NCBI RefSeq assembly: GCF_047948215.1
Contig: NC_134455.1
Span: 153,990,575 to 154,054,574 of the forward strand
Length of the DNA stretch: 64,000 bases
Direction: 5' to 3'
Origin: Lycorma delicatula
Taxonomy: Eukaryota; Arthropoda; Insecta; Hemiptera; Fulgoridae
Below the pieces are notes generated by a model, which did not search any database, was not told the DNA's origin, and was given only the letters and a program-made list of their open reading frames with translations. The position numbers were made by a program, and so were the translations under genes. Below, one piece after another: positions 48,298 through 58,454 of this stretch; the stretch's first letter is position 1; each line of letters begins with the position of its first letter.

Positions 48298-48367
48298 GCC
48301 AAAAACCCGTTGGTTTTTGGCGGAATCCAGCATAGGTTTACTAGCAAAACTATGCTGTATGGATTCC
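48298..48367. repeat. Two adjacent stem-loops
   Basis: GCCAAAAACC/GGTTTTTGGC (48298-48307 and 48312-48321) is a perfect 10-bp stem with loop CGTT. One base further on, GGAATCCAGCATAG (48322-48335) pairs with CTATGCTGTATGGATTCC (48350-48367) with a 4-base bulge. Confidence 0.8.
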
Positions 48368-48544
48368 ATCTATGTAACCTAGGTGAAAATCTTTACTGCA
48401 AAAACATCTGTACTGGTGTGACCTTTGGCCGAACATAACTTATATAATAAGGACTACTGCTTAAAACATGAAACGAGAAAATGTCTACCAGAAATAACTT
48501 TTGCGGAAGATAACCCCTTTACCTGGGAAGCACAGCTTATTATA

Positions 48545-49345
48545 TAATTGGTTTGCTTGGCATTTTTCCCGCCACCACCCCATTCGGTCGCCCTAAAGCA
48601 TAAGACCGAATGTCTGTGCCACAAACGCTACTGAACCTCAAATAGTTTACCGACCAGTGTCCTAAATAGCTCCTAGAGCTTACCTAACAGCGTGAGCGGA
48701 CTAAGCGCGGTGTCATACACCACCGGCTTACGTGTCCCAACCGCTCACTTGTCATATATTTACTAAAATACGCATAGCTTATTGTATAAGAATATCATTC
48801 TATACGGTTGTATATTTTACCTGCGGAATACACTTCACCGATTTACGGAGCCTTAACACTTACAAAATAAGTGGGCACTGTAATCGATGTAACGGCATAT
48901 ATTTTAACGGGATTTCTTAAACCAACACCTACACAAAAACTTATCGTATTATTGGCACTATCCAAAATAAGAAGAGAGGATAACCTTTCTTCTAACCATT
49001 CACGATAGTGAATGGTGAACGAAGAAACAGTAAAAGAACCCCAAAGCCGCACGGTTTCCGGGGGCTTTGGGCTTTCTCCAAACACTTCGTACCCTTCAAA
49101 GCTCTCAAATAGAGAATGATATTAATAAATGATATACAGAATTGGGAGACCTTCAGGAAAAGCCAGCTCCCAGAGATACTCCTTCAGAAGAAATTGAATC
49201 GGTTGAAAGTCGGGTACCGCGATTCAAGAAAAATTTTCCAGAGTGATTCTACCGCCTGCAGAACTACCGTATGTTGTGTGAGTTTGGAGACATATAAGAT
49301 CAAGAGCAGCTCCTTACCTTAAGGAGCTTTGCTCGCAACAAGTTT
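48545..49345 (-). mobile_element. Copy K: 3' region of an R1-like element related to J
   Basis: The minus-strand end TTTAGGGCGACCGAATGGGG, TGGTGGCGGG and GCCAAGCAAACCAA (48555-48600) matches the 3' end of insert J (57300-57350). Inward, GTGTCCTAAATAGCTCC, CTAACAGCGTGAGCGG and CGCGGTG follow the order of the 3' UTR of copy A (18810-18875). Stem-loops lie at 48995-49016 (CCATTCAC/GTGAATGG), 49040-49071 (CCCAAAGCC/GGCTTTGGG) and 49308-49328 (AGCTCCTT/AAGGAGCT). No coding motif is readable, so the 5' limit is approximate. Confidence 0.5.
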
Positions 49346-49464
49346 CATGATCTTTGAGCAAATTATTTTAATCTAGGATCCCTACTTAGCAAAATGTCAA
49401 AGAAATTTATGTTATTATTTTTTTGAAAAATCAGTTTGAACTAGACACAGGAAGTAAATAAATG
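49346..49464. other. AT-rich spacer
   Basis: Nothing recognised. Confidence 0.5.
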
Positions 49465-49955
49465 ATAGTGAATATAGTATATTAATTGGATAGTATACTA
49501 ATTTATTTGATGATGGACTAAAATGACATAAACCATATAAAAATTTTTAGTCGTTTGTCAGTTTAGAATTTACATTCTACGACATGCCACGTAATTTCAC
49601 AAACGGGCAGGTAACTGCAAAAACCAATACGTGTTTTCCAGAGGCGATTTAAATAATGAAGAAAGGCAATATCCTGCACAGTTGCTTCAGCTGGTAAATA
49701 ATAGTGAATCTACTAAATTTAACTAAATAGTATACTTATTATTTCATTGTTGGACTAAAGTTATGTTAAACTATATAAAAATCTTCAGTCAGTGTTTGGA
49801 CAATTTAAAATGTAGTCGAACGCTTCTACATGCCATACAGTTTAATAAATGGTTATGTATGTGTTCCTACAGAAATCAGTATATATTTTCAAGTGGATCA
49901 TTAGATCTGAAAGAAAAACAACATCCTGCAACACTTATTTAAGCTGGTAAATGCA
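49465..49955 (+). repeat. Two-unit tandem duplication (about 240 bp each)
   Basis: Units 49465-49700 and 49701-49955 share ATAGTGAAT, ATAGTATACT, TGGACTAAA, a CCATATAAAAAT / CTATATAAAAAT TATA-like box, a TCAGT motif just after it, ACATGCCA and a CATCCTGCA/ATATCCTGCA ... AGCTGGTAAAT end. They differ at many other positions, so the duplication is old. Each unit opens a short ATG frame (MPRNFTNGQ and MPYSLINGY); no protein is recognised. Confidence 0.65.
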
Positions 49956-51163
49956 ATGTAATTTATCACTATGATACCCAAAAAGTAGAAACCAATCGCA
50001 TAAAAAAAATGACGGGTACCTTCAATCCTACCCTACAGACTGAAAATATATTTAAAAGGTAAAAAAGATTTTATATAGTTACCCTCTTTGTTTTATTAAT
50101 TTATTTTAATTCTCTGCTGTAGAAAAAATAGTAAAATTCATTACTATTTGTTTCATTTCGACTTCATAACGTCACTAAATAATATTATAGTATAATTATA
50201 CATGCCTTATTTTCATTTTAAGGGAAGATGGTCCTGAATTTCTGCGTTTCTCATCCACCTAAGTTTTCTTTTAAAAAATCTAAGAACAAAAATATTAAAA
50301 CAAGTAAAGTGTTAACGTAATTAAAAAACAACTTTCTTTCAATTTACAATTTATATCTGAACAGAAAAAAATAATCTTTTCGAAGAAAAATACCATTTCT
50401 TAGGTTTTATTTAAACAAGAAACCAGATTAACTGACTTTGTTATTATAAATTTATAATTAGATTCTGTTCTAATACAGAGACTACAATCAGGATAATTAC
50501 AGAGGTTACACTCTTTTCCAAGTAAACTGATCGAAATTATCACGAGGAGAACGATAAATACCACTGAACATTATTAAGGTCAAAAGCTTTAATTAGTGCA
50601 CGTTAATGTTGTTTCTGATTTATTGAGATGTTGTACGGTGAATGAAATAATTGAAGCTTTAGATGCATCTGCTAAACCCATATATAATATCAGCAAATTG
50701 AATGTGTTACGTTAAAATGCCTACCATGCACCGACAGTTGAAACGTCAGTGAACAAACTGTCAAAAACAATAAGTAGATAATTAGAAAATATTAACACAG
50801 GATTAATTTGAATAATGTTAATTAATTTCATTATTTAATTAAATACCAGTAAAATTATTTATTAATTTAAAGAAATGCAGCTTCTGTCAAATAAATACTG
50901 AACTTACTAAATTAACATAATATTAGTACATATTAAATTATTACTTTTTTTATAAAGCAAGTGTGCATACCATTTATAATCGCATCAACAATTAAAGTCA
51001 TTAGCGACTTATCAGTATAATATAACTTTACCGGTAAATTTTTAATGTTGAACAAACTCAGGTTGACTATTCCTGAGACGTGTGGTTATTTTATTTTTCG
51101 TTCGCTTAAATAATCTCTTTTGGATTAATTAATTAATTTTGTTTCAATATTGTTATTGCTCTT
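49956..51163. other. AT-rich intergenic DNA
   Basis: No gene or element recognised before the GC-richer island starting near 51160. Confidence 0.5.
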
Positions 51164-51770
51164 ATGGCTGACCCACAACAGTCAGAGTCAGTGCCTCCAC
51201 CAGACGAAGAGGGTTTCTCTCCTGTGGTGGGGCGACCATCCAATACGAAGAAATATTCTAGGCTTCTGGTGGAAGACGTCCTATCGGACAGTAGTGGCAG
51301 TGATAGCTTGGCAGAAGTGATGATGGAAGAAATTTGGCGGGCGGATTGCTTGTTGACGAAGCGCAAAGGAAGGAAGACGGATGAGAAGATGACTTGAAGG
51401 CAGCAGAAGGCTGTCGGCCTGGTTGCGTCGACGAGCAGGGATATCGAAGAGGACGTTCCGGCTCTTCGGGTTCCGGTTGGGAAGCGTTCTTTGAAACCTT
51501 CGGGGAAGCGAAGGCTCCGTGGTTTCCCACCAGCAGGTGAGGGGAAGAAAAGTCAAAAGCAAGTTCCTAGAGACCCTTATACTTTCCGGAGACAGTCTCT
51601 GATTTAGAGACGACTGTATCTCATATGGACGTCTCACGTATAGGAGAAAAGCTGCCAGAAGGTGGGAAGTGTACAGGTCGCATGGAAAAGAGACTTCAAT
51701 TACGGACGAAATGTTTTGTACATAACATGACTCTTTTGCTGCATAAAATTAGGGAGTTGGGCTCACTGCA
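51164..51770 (+). pseudogene. Gag N-terminus of an R1-clade element
   Basis: ATG 51164 opens MADPQQSESVPPPDEEGFSP, VVGRPSNTKKYSRLLVED and VLSDSSGSDSLAEVMMEEIW, a layout like the copy B gag start (basic patch, then an acidic Ser-rich patch) but with a different sequence. After a TGA at about 51395 other frames continue with VGLVASTSRDIEEDVPALRV and KRSLKPSGKRRLRG up to about 51760, where the sequence jumps into the reverse transcriptase of copy H. It may be the 5' part of the gag whose end lies beyond the nested insertions at 58455, but the central gag segment is missing, so this link is inference. Confidence 0.5.
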
Positions 51771-52544
51771 AGGTTTTTGAGAAGGTCCTATATTTGTGTA
51801 TTAATGTTAGATTGGCTACTGATCATTTGCTAATGGACAACCAATATGGTTTCAACCGGGCAAGAGCACTGAGGATGCCATACTAAAGATGATGGATAAA
51901 GCTTCCTCTAGTCCATATAAATATGTATTAGGGATTTTTCTGGACATATCCGGGCATTTAACAACATACGGTGGCCCTTTATACTGTTTCAGATGCAGAA
52001 GTGTAAGTGTAGACGAAATTAATTAGAAGTGCTCTCAAGTTATTTCAGCCTCAGGGCAGTGTTCTGAGTCCCCTTCTTTGGCTCACAGAATTCGATTCGA
52101 TGTTGCGTTTAAGGATGCCACGTGATTGTTGTGACTTTATGCTGATGACGCGCTGCTACTGCTTGAAGGGGATTCGCACAACGAGGTAGAGTTCCGAGCT
52201 GCTCATGCTTGTGAGACACTCCGACTGTGGAGTGTCACAATCGGTATATCACACAGTTTATCTCCGGGCATGGTGTCATTCGAGCGATAGATTTGAGTCA
52301 ATGCCCGGATTGTGAAACTGATGATACAGTGGACCACGTCCTCTACGTCTGTCCGCGATACGAGGTCGATCGTTCACGAGCTGATAGGGAACTTGAGAAG
52401 TCATCAGCCTGGCTGATGACTGTGAGATGTAACAGTTAGAAGGAATAAAGACGACCTTCGGTAAAGCCCCTCAGGACGTGGGGGGTGGTGCGGCGACCGG
52501 TAACGTCACAAGGTGGCTGTCTTCCACCTACGGCGTAGGGATGT
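51771..52544 (+). mobile_element. Copy H: truncated, internally deleted R1-clade element
   Basis: Starts inside the RT (KVFEKVLYLCINVRLATDHL, LMDNQYGFN), continues with FYADDALLLLEGDSH (about 52135-52180) and jumps at about 52230 to the C-terminal finger, which is intact: SGHGVIRAIDLSQCPDC, ETDDTVDHVLYVCPRYEVDR (52227-52439). The thumb region present in copy A is deleted. The 3' UTR is short and ends CTACGGCGTAGGGATGT at 52544. Frames are broken in the RT. It belongs to the copy A/B family by sequence and by its 3' end (CGGTAAAGCCCCTCAGGA). Confidence 0.7.
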
Positions 52545-52553
52545 TGTTAAGGA
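52545..52553. repeat. Probable target duplication of copy B, left
   Basis: TGTTAAGGA lies between the end of H and the start of B and recurs at 58455-58463 after B. Confidence 0.6.
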
Positions 52554-52556
52554 GAC

Positions 52557-52990
52557 AATCTCTGACCCTCCTTGGATGCGTTCCCAGATTTCTGTGGCTT
52601 CTTGGTTTCCTGTTTAGTGTTCTTGGCTATCGGTTGCGTGTGTAACTTCCGATATTTGCAACGCTAACTGACTGCATACTGCGGCTGCTGTTTAGCATCA
52701 TTTTATATAGCCTTGTCATTGGCTTCACTCTTGCCGTGTGTAAGGACAGATTTGTGCGATGCGTACCCGCCTCACCGCGGCTGAAGGGTGGCAACGACTT
52801 CTGGTCGTAAGCCCCCATTCCGAGTAAGGGAATACTCCCTAGTCCTACTTGCGTTCTTTTCAGAACGGGGGCAGTAATCCGTAGTTGCATTATTATAACT
52901 GATCCAGAGCGGCTAAGATGTACGAAGAGTGATAGGAGAATATCAAAGGTCTCCAGCTACCCGTACTCGCTGCGAGCAGACGTCAGCAAC
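52557..52990 (+). promoter_or_regulatory. 5' leader of copy B
   Basis: Aligns with 22900-23352 of copy A on the opposite strand, including TTCTGTGGCTTCTTGGTTT, CTAACTGACTGCATACTGCG, CGACTTCTGGTCGTAAG and CGTACTCGCTGCGAGCAGAC. Probably holds the internal promoter; no start site can be assigned. Confidence 0.5.
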
Positions 52991-54230
52991 GTGGATTCGC
53001 TCAACATTCCTGTAGGAGGAAGGCAGCGAGAGTTTCGATCTATGAGTAGGAAGGTCATGGAAGCTCCGACAATGGAAGAATTCCAAAAAGTAATCAGTAA
53101 GCCAAGGCGTAAGAGGAAGCCGGAGCCAGTGCCTTCCACTTCCTCTGAGGATGAGGTATCAGAGATGGAGATAGGGACACCCACCCGGGTTAAACCTAAC
53201 CCAGTCATTGAGGCATTCAGAAAAGCGAAGGGCAGACCTGGTAGTTCTGCCTCGCTGGTTAAAATAGCCTAGGGCGATCTGGACTGCTTGATAGGGTTCT
53301 TAGTTGTCCCCGGCAGCATCAGTTCAGGTGCGTGGAAGACAATTCTTCCTCGACTGAAAAAATTGAAGGAGGCCTTTTCTGCTGTGTCAGAAGGCTTTGA
53401 GATTTTAGCCTCCAGGCTCAAGAAGGCTACGCCACTTCCGAAGGTGGTTGAGGCCCCAGTGCAGCCCAAGCGCTACGCTGACTAAAATCTAAACGGGAAG
53501 TCAGCAAGACTGCTAAGAAGCTGGAGGTGATCTTCGTCAACATGGCGAAGGGTTCGAAGACCACAAGCTAAGAATTAAAGCGAGACTTCCAGATTGCCCT
53601 TTGTGACAACCGGAAGCAGCTGACGATCAGGGACATTAAGCAGACCAACAAGGGGCTGGTAGTTATTGCTAATAACAAGGAGACGGTCCGCGTCATCACA
53701 GAGTCTTCTGCTGTCAAAAAGCTTGAGGTCAAAGTCTATCCCGAGTGAAAGTGTACGCCCCGAGTCATAGTTTATGACATTGAACGTCCTTGTCAGAGCC
53801 TCTCTGACAAGGACGTTCTGCCTCTCATTCGAGAGCAAAATACCGACTTGGACGAGGTCTTGTTCAAAGATCAGTGAAGGCTAGTCATCAGTGTAGGCTG
53901 GAAAGCGTGATGTCACACGGTATCACGGAGTTTTAGAGTTATCTGCTGGTCTCTACCAGAGGTTTGTGTCCGAGAGAAGGATCTTTGGGAATTTTGCATC
54001 CTGCCGCATCAAAGAATACTTTGACGTCCAGCGGCTTCAAATGTTATCGTTTCGGCCACAGAACCAAGTTCTGGAAATATGCACGGTCTGCACGCACAGC
54101 GGTGAGGAGGGCCACAAGGGTGACGACTATTCGCAAAAGAAGGAGGATCTGTCTTTCGTGAACTGTAAAAGGTTACGCAAAAGTCATAGCCAGTCGGTTA
54201 ATAGTAAGGAATACGGTTGTTACTTACGAG
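52991..54230 (+). pseudogene. ORF1/gag of copy B, two-knuckle type
   Basis: The N-terminal frame (52991-53272) reads VISKPRRKRKPEPVPSTSSE and DEVSEMEIGTPTRVKPNPVI, the same basic and acidic blocks as copy A. The middle (53340-53760) contains KLKEAFSAVSEGFEILASRL in one frame and, in others, RQLTIRDIKQTNKGLVVIAN-like sequence. The inverted-copy insertion (53784-53796) sits here in frame. The knuckle region (54020-54130) shows FKCYRFGHRTKF with a Cys to Trp change, then VCTHSGEEGHKGDD. Stops and frame changes occur at about 53272, 53485 and 53745. RNA-binding capsid role by family. Confidence 0.75.
53782..53818. repeat. Perfect 17-bp inverted repeat made by a local inverted copy
   Basis: Arms GAACGTCCTTGTCAGAG (53782-53798) and CTCTGACAAGGACGTTC (53802-53818), loop CCT. 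Copy A lacks the left arm. Confidence 0.9.
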
Positions 54231-56801
54231 CAGGTGAGATTTATTTCAATTCTCTTGATGGTAAGGCTCGGTCAACTAAATGCCCAGGATGCCTATGTAG
54301 TACAAGTTGAGTTAGGTGAAGTTATCGAAAAACGGAGCGTCGATGTTGTTCTTCTACAAAACTCGTGAGTGGTCAAGGGTGATCTGCCAGGTTTTCTAGA
54401 CTGATAGAAGTTTTTCGTTGGTGACAGAAAACCCGCCGTTCTGTGCAGAAAGTCCTTAGATAACGTCTTCATACGCCAAGCCTCTGACACGCATCACGTT
54501 GTTGTCAAGCTTACTGTGGATGGCATGGACCTGGTTGTTTTTAGTTCGTACTTTCAGTACAGGGATCTCACTGAACAGAATTTGGAAAAATGGGATAGAA
54601 TTGTTAGGTTGGTAGCAGGTTGTCCAGTTCTTATAGGTGCGAAAGCCAAATTGCCTCTTTGGAAAAGTGGGAACACGGACGATTGCGGCGAATTGATTGA
54701 AGGTTTCATTGCTCAGCATCATTTTGATGTTTTTATTGTAGTCGGCGAATTGCCTACTTTCGCCGGTGCAGTCGAAGGGCGGAGGACCTTCCGTGGTGAC
54801 AACATCGATGTTTTTATTGGTAAGGATATCCCTGGCAAGATTCAAAACTGGTCTGTAATCGATCATCATCGACTAATAGGTTTAATTTGGTAGGCGGGCA
54901 GTGCGATGTCTATAGGAGGTACGTCCCTGTTCAGCAAGGGTGCTTCTTGCACAGGCCGGTGGATTGGCTCACGTTTTCTAATATTCTTGCGGCCAGGATT
55001 CGAGGTTTAGCTAAAAGAGTGGACGAACTCCCGTTAGATGACCTGGCAGAGAATCGTTTTTCTGCAATAGATGAAGCCGCTGATCAGTCGATTCCCAGAG
55101 GTACGGGTCAAAAGAGAGTAGCTGGATGATGGACTCTGGACTTGACCGCGACGAAGAAAACTGTGAGCCGGCTCAGGAGAGCCGCACAGTGTGAGGATGA
55201 TCCTGATCGGCGTGCAGCCTTGCATGCGGACTATTGTCGGAAAAGGATCGAGTAGTTTCACAAGGTTAGGTTTTGTAAGTATGATCTCTGGCGTACTTTT
55301 GTACAAGAGCAGGGATATAAGGACCCACGGGGTGTCGTCTATCGAGTTCTTGGTCAAAAGAAGAAAAAATACATTTTTTTTTGTCAGCTCTCTCGACCCA
55401 GGATGGTGTTGTAATAGATAAAGATCGTGTCCTCACACCTCTGATGAACGATCTGCTTTCAGATGATACTGAAGTTGCTGAAACCTCTTATCATCAACAT
55501 CTCCGAAGGGACGTTGTAGGTTTTCGTTCTGAGAATTTGTCTTCTGATATAACTGAGGCGGAAGTCTGCCAAGTAATTTGTAGCCTGGCTAGAAATAAAG
55601 TCCCCGGATATGATTGTATCACAGTGGAACTCCTTGTTCGCACGTTGTCAGTGATTCTTGGTCCCCTGACCAGGGCTTGTAACAGGATGCTTTTTGCTGG
55701 ATATTCCCCAGCATGTTGGAAACGTGATGAGTTGAAACTGCTCTTCAATGGTGGTGACAAGGAACCCACTGTAAGTTCTTCTTACTGGCTTCTGACGCTC
55801 GTGCCTGTAGTAGGTACGGTTTTTGAGAAGGTCTTGTATCTCCGCATCAATAGTAGGTTTACTGCTAACCATCTGCTGTTGGACGACCAGTGTGTGGTGC
55901 CGCTCTAGGCAAGGGCACAGAGGTCTTCAGTAACTTTTGGTGGCTCTGTGTTTTGTTTCAGTTGCAGAAGCGTAGTGGCATGCAAAATGAGATTGGGACA
56001 CTTTTGAGTTATTTCAGTAACAGAACCGTCGTTCTTCGTGGCTCCGGCTCGGAAATAGGAGCAAAAAAGTTGTGCACAGGGCACTGATTTAGGTTTACTC
56101 GTCTGGATCGTTGAGTTTGACTCTCTAATGCGGTTGCGGATGCTCAGTGGCTGCAGCATCATGGCTTATGCCGACGATGGATTGGATCGAGGGAAACTCG
56201 CGTGCTGGGATAGAACTCAGAGAGACACAGACATGTAAGATACTAAGGTTGTGGAACTTCAGCATAAGATGGCTTTCAGTGCGGGGAAATATGATATTTC
56301 TTAAAGGTCGTCTGCCGCAACCCGTCACCCACGGGTCGTGATAGACGGCCTTCCTATTAGGTATGTCACCGTTCAGAAATATTTGGATGTTATCCTTAAC
56401 GAGAGGCTCAATTCCATCCCGATTGGGGGTTGAATTATCGTGACATGCGTATTCTTCACAAAGGTCTCTGCGAGACCACAATGTTGTACGCTGCGTCCGT
56501 CTGGGCTCATCGTTTACAATTCCAGTGCTATAAGGATATTTAATTGCGAGCCCAGCGTTTTCTATTGTCTTCTGTTGTCGGAGGCTAGAGAACTGTCTCG
56601 AGAGAGTCAGTATCTGTGCTCAACGGTATAAAACCCATTGATATTCTAGCTACAAAACTTAGCAAGGGGTATGTTTCTAAGAAGGGAGGCCTTCTTACTT
56701 CTGGGCGTATGCGAGAGATTGAAGACCAAGGTTTTGACTCTTCGCAAGTTAGGTGAACGATTTTTCTACTGGTCGATACACGCATGGTATATTTCCAAAT
56801 T

Positions 56802-56810
56802 TTAGGGAGC
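56802..56810. repeat. Target duplication of insert J, left
   Basis: TTAGGGAGC, repeated at 57355-57363. Confidence 0.65.
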
Positions 56811-57354
56811 CACGACTAAGAAAAGATCCTTGTGTAAATCTGTACCGGATCTCGTGGGATGGTATAACTCGAGTTCGTTTTTAAGGGCAACGGGTGCCCG
56901 AGTGCTTACCAACCACGCTAATTTCTGTTTCAGTTCCGCCTGCCAGCTGTTGAGCTGTGCGTCTGCGAGGAGATCAAGTCAAATGAACACATAATATTTA
57001 ACTGTTCTGGTCTGGGGGGGGGGGGGCAGAAACCGGGCCACCCTGGAACGTAGAGGTCAAAGGAAAAATTGGCCACTCTCAAGCGGCGAGTCAATGTGGC
57101 GAGAGCCGCATCTTCGGATCGTGTGGAGTTCCTAGATGCGGTTGCTTTGTTCAACCGGCATCCGTAGTTTACTAAAGGTGAAGACTCTTACCGCACTGCC
57201 GTGGAAAGCTAACCCAGAGTATGGTTGACCACCAGCCAATTATTATGGCTCCAAGTGCTATAAAATTGTGGAAAGGTAATTGCTGGCTTTCAGCAACGCT
57301 TTAGGGCGACCGAATGGGGTGGTGGCGAAAGAAATAGCAAGCAAACCAAGAATG
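56811..57354 (+). mobile_element. Insert J: R1-clade 3' fragment nested in pol of copy B
   Basis: Absent from copy A at the homologous site (about 19640) and flanked by the 9-bp repeat TTAGGGAGC. It contains an R1-like C-terminal finger, ELCVCEEIKSNEHIIFNCSG (about 56953-57020), a run of about 13 G, and an end TTTAGGGCGACCGAATGGGG ... GCAAGCAAACCAAG shared with copy K (48555-48600, minus). It is a 5'-truncated copy of a family different from A/B, inserted after B. Confidence 0.75.
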
Positions 57355-57659
57355 TTAGGGAGCTGCGAGCAATTAGGTGAGTTTCCCCCAATCGTACATA
57401 ATTCAATTCCTTTCAGGACATGGTGTATTTAGGAATAGTTTGGCTAGGTTTAGTTCGACTTATTCAGGCTTGTGCCCGGACAGTAGGATTGATAACACTG
57501 CGGACCATGTCCTTTATGTTTGTCCCCGGTACGAGAGCTGAACGTTCCAGAGTTGTTAGGTAGCTCGAGAGAGCAAATTCCTTCTTGATGATTGCGAGTC
57601 TTCCAGTTGACTCGCATAGAATGGACTATTGTGGATGGCTTCCTCCGTTTCCTCGCCCT

Positions 57660-58454
57660 CAGCAGAACGACTGAAGGGGTAAAGTAGCATCCCGGTTGGC
57701 TAGGGACCGCCTGGGCAATTGATTGGCCGGAGGTAGTCGTTTTGGCTTCGTGCCACGGTTAGTCAAAAAGTTATGCTGATTATTATTATAATGTTTACTG
57801 TCGGCGGAACGACGACTGCACTGCAGAGTGCAAGGGGTAACCAAGCAGCCGTGAGGTGAATCGCCATCTCGACGATGGTAATTTCAATTAAGTAAATGCC
57901 ACGCAGGACTCTGCGATGGAGTTGAGTAGGAGTAGGTGATCTGTCCTCCTCTCCCTGGTAGACCAGATCGGAGTTCATAATTGAAATCAAGTCAGGGGTA
58001 TGAACTAAAGTTGAGTTCACTAAGGGAACTAGGAATAAATTTCGTTGTTGCGAACAACATTTTTGGTTGTAAATTATTTATTCATTTGCCTCAAATATTA
58101 TGAGACAAATTGGTACTGAAGTGTAGAACTAGGCGCGGGGTTCGAACTAGGCGCTACCGCGAACTCGGTTCGCTAGTTCAGAGGGCAACGAAGTAGAACA
58201 GTCAAGATTGTCCGAAAGAAGCCTACAGCGAAGGCGAAGCTTGAGTCATTAACTCACTGATGTAAATGTCTACCGAGGAACATTTACATCAGTGGCATCC
58301 CAACGAGGCCTGGCTTATTATTATCATGAGATGTTAAAAGTTAAATAGCAAAAGACGACTCCTGTTAAAGCCCATCAGGGCTAGGAACAGGAGGTTGGTG
58401 TAGCGGCTGGAATCATCGCAAGGCGGGTGTGTTCCTCTACGGGGGTTGGGATGG
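57660..58454 (+). other. 3' UTR of copy B
   Basis: Aligns with 18570-19340 of copy A and 24464-25165 of copy C. Notable blocks are the CTCTCCCTGGTAGACCAGAT segment, GCGCGGGGTTCGAACTAGGC, the stem-loop at 58255-58294 and the terminal AAAGCCCATCAGGGCTAGGA, CGCAAGGCGGGTGTGTTCC and CTACGGGGGTTGGGATG. In R1-clade elements the 3' UTR is what the reverse transcriptase recognises; that role is inferred. Confidence 0.75.
58255..58294 (+). other. 3' UTR stem-loop of copy B
   Basis: CACTGATGTAAATGT (58255-58269) and ACATTTACATCAGTG (58280-58294) pair perfectly over 15 bp round a 10-base loop, CTACCGAGGA. Confidence 0.9.

Larger units (their letters stand above)
54240..57640 (+). pseudogene. ORF2/pol of copy B: endonuclease, reverse transcriptase, C-terminal finger
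   Basis: The endonuclease begins about 54265 (VVQVELGEVIEKRSVDVVLL then QNS, where the catalytic QEP-type motif is expected). It continues at 54516-54893 with SSYFQYRDLTEQNLEKWDR, WKSGNTDDCGELIEGFIAQH and GDNIDVFIGKDIPGKIQNW, ending in a degraded IDHH block. The RT starts about 55140 and reads LARNKVPGYDCITVELLVRT and PACWKRDELKLLFNGGDKEP; motifs A and B are degraded, and motif C survives as MAYADDGLD at about 56160. The thumb (56460-56800) is split by insert J (56811-57354). The C-terminal finger resumes at 57400-57600 with several stops. In an active element the endonuclease would nick the target for reverse transcription. Confidence 0.8.
52557..58454 (+). mobile_element. R1-clade non-LTR retrotransposon, copy B (near full length, dead)
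   Basis: Plus orientation: 5' leader (52557-52990), gag (52991-54230), pol (54240-57640) and 3' UTR (57660-58454). It is homologous to copy A throughout. It retains the endonuclease that A has lost, and carries a 544-bp insertion (J, 56811-57354) in pol. Without J it is about 5.35 kb. No poly-A tail. The 9-bp repeat TGTTAAGGA on both sides is the likely target duplication; the ends are uncertain by a few bases. All frames are broken. Confidence 0.85.

Noticed and set aside
48298..48321. Bacterial-type terminator or bacterial insertion
   Set aside because: The hairpin alone is not enough; neighbouring sequence is AT-rich eukaryotic DNA with insect repeats and no bacterial genes.
51133..51637. 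Minus-strand frames in the 51.1-51.6 kb island
   Set aside because: Ser/Pro-rich antisense readings of the plus-strand gag start.
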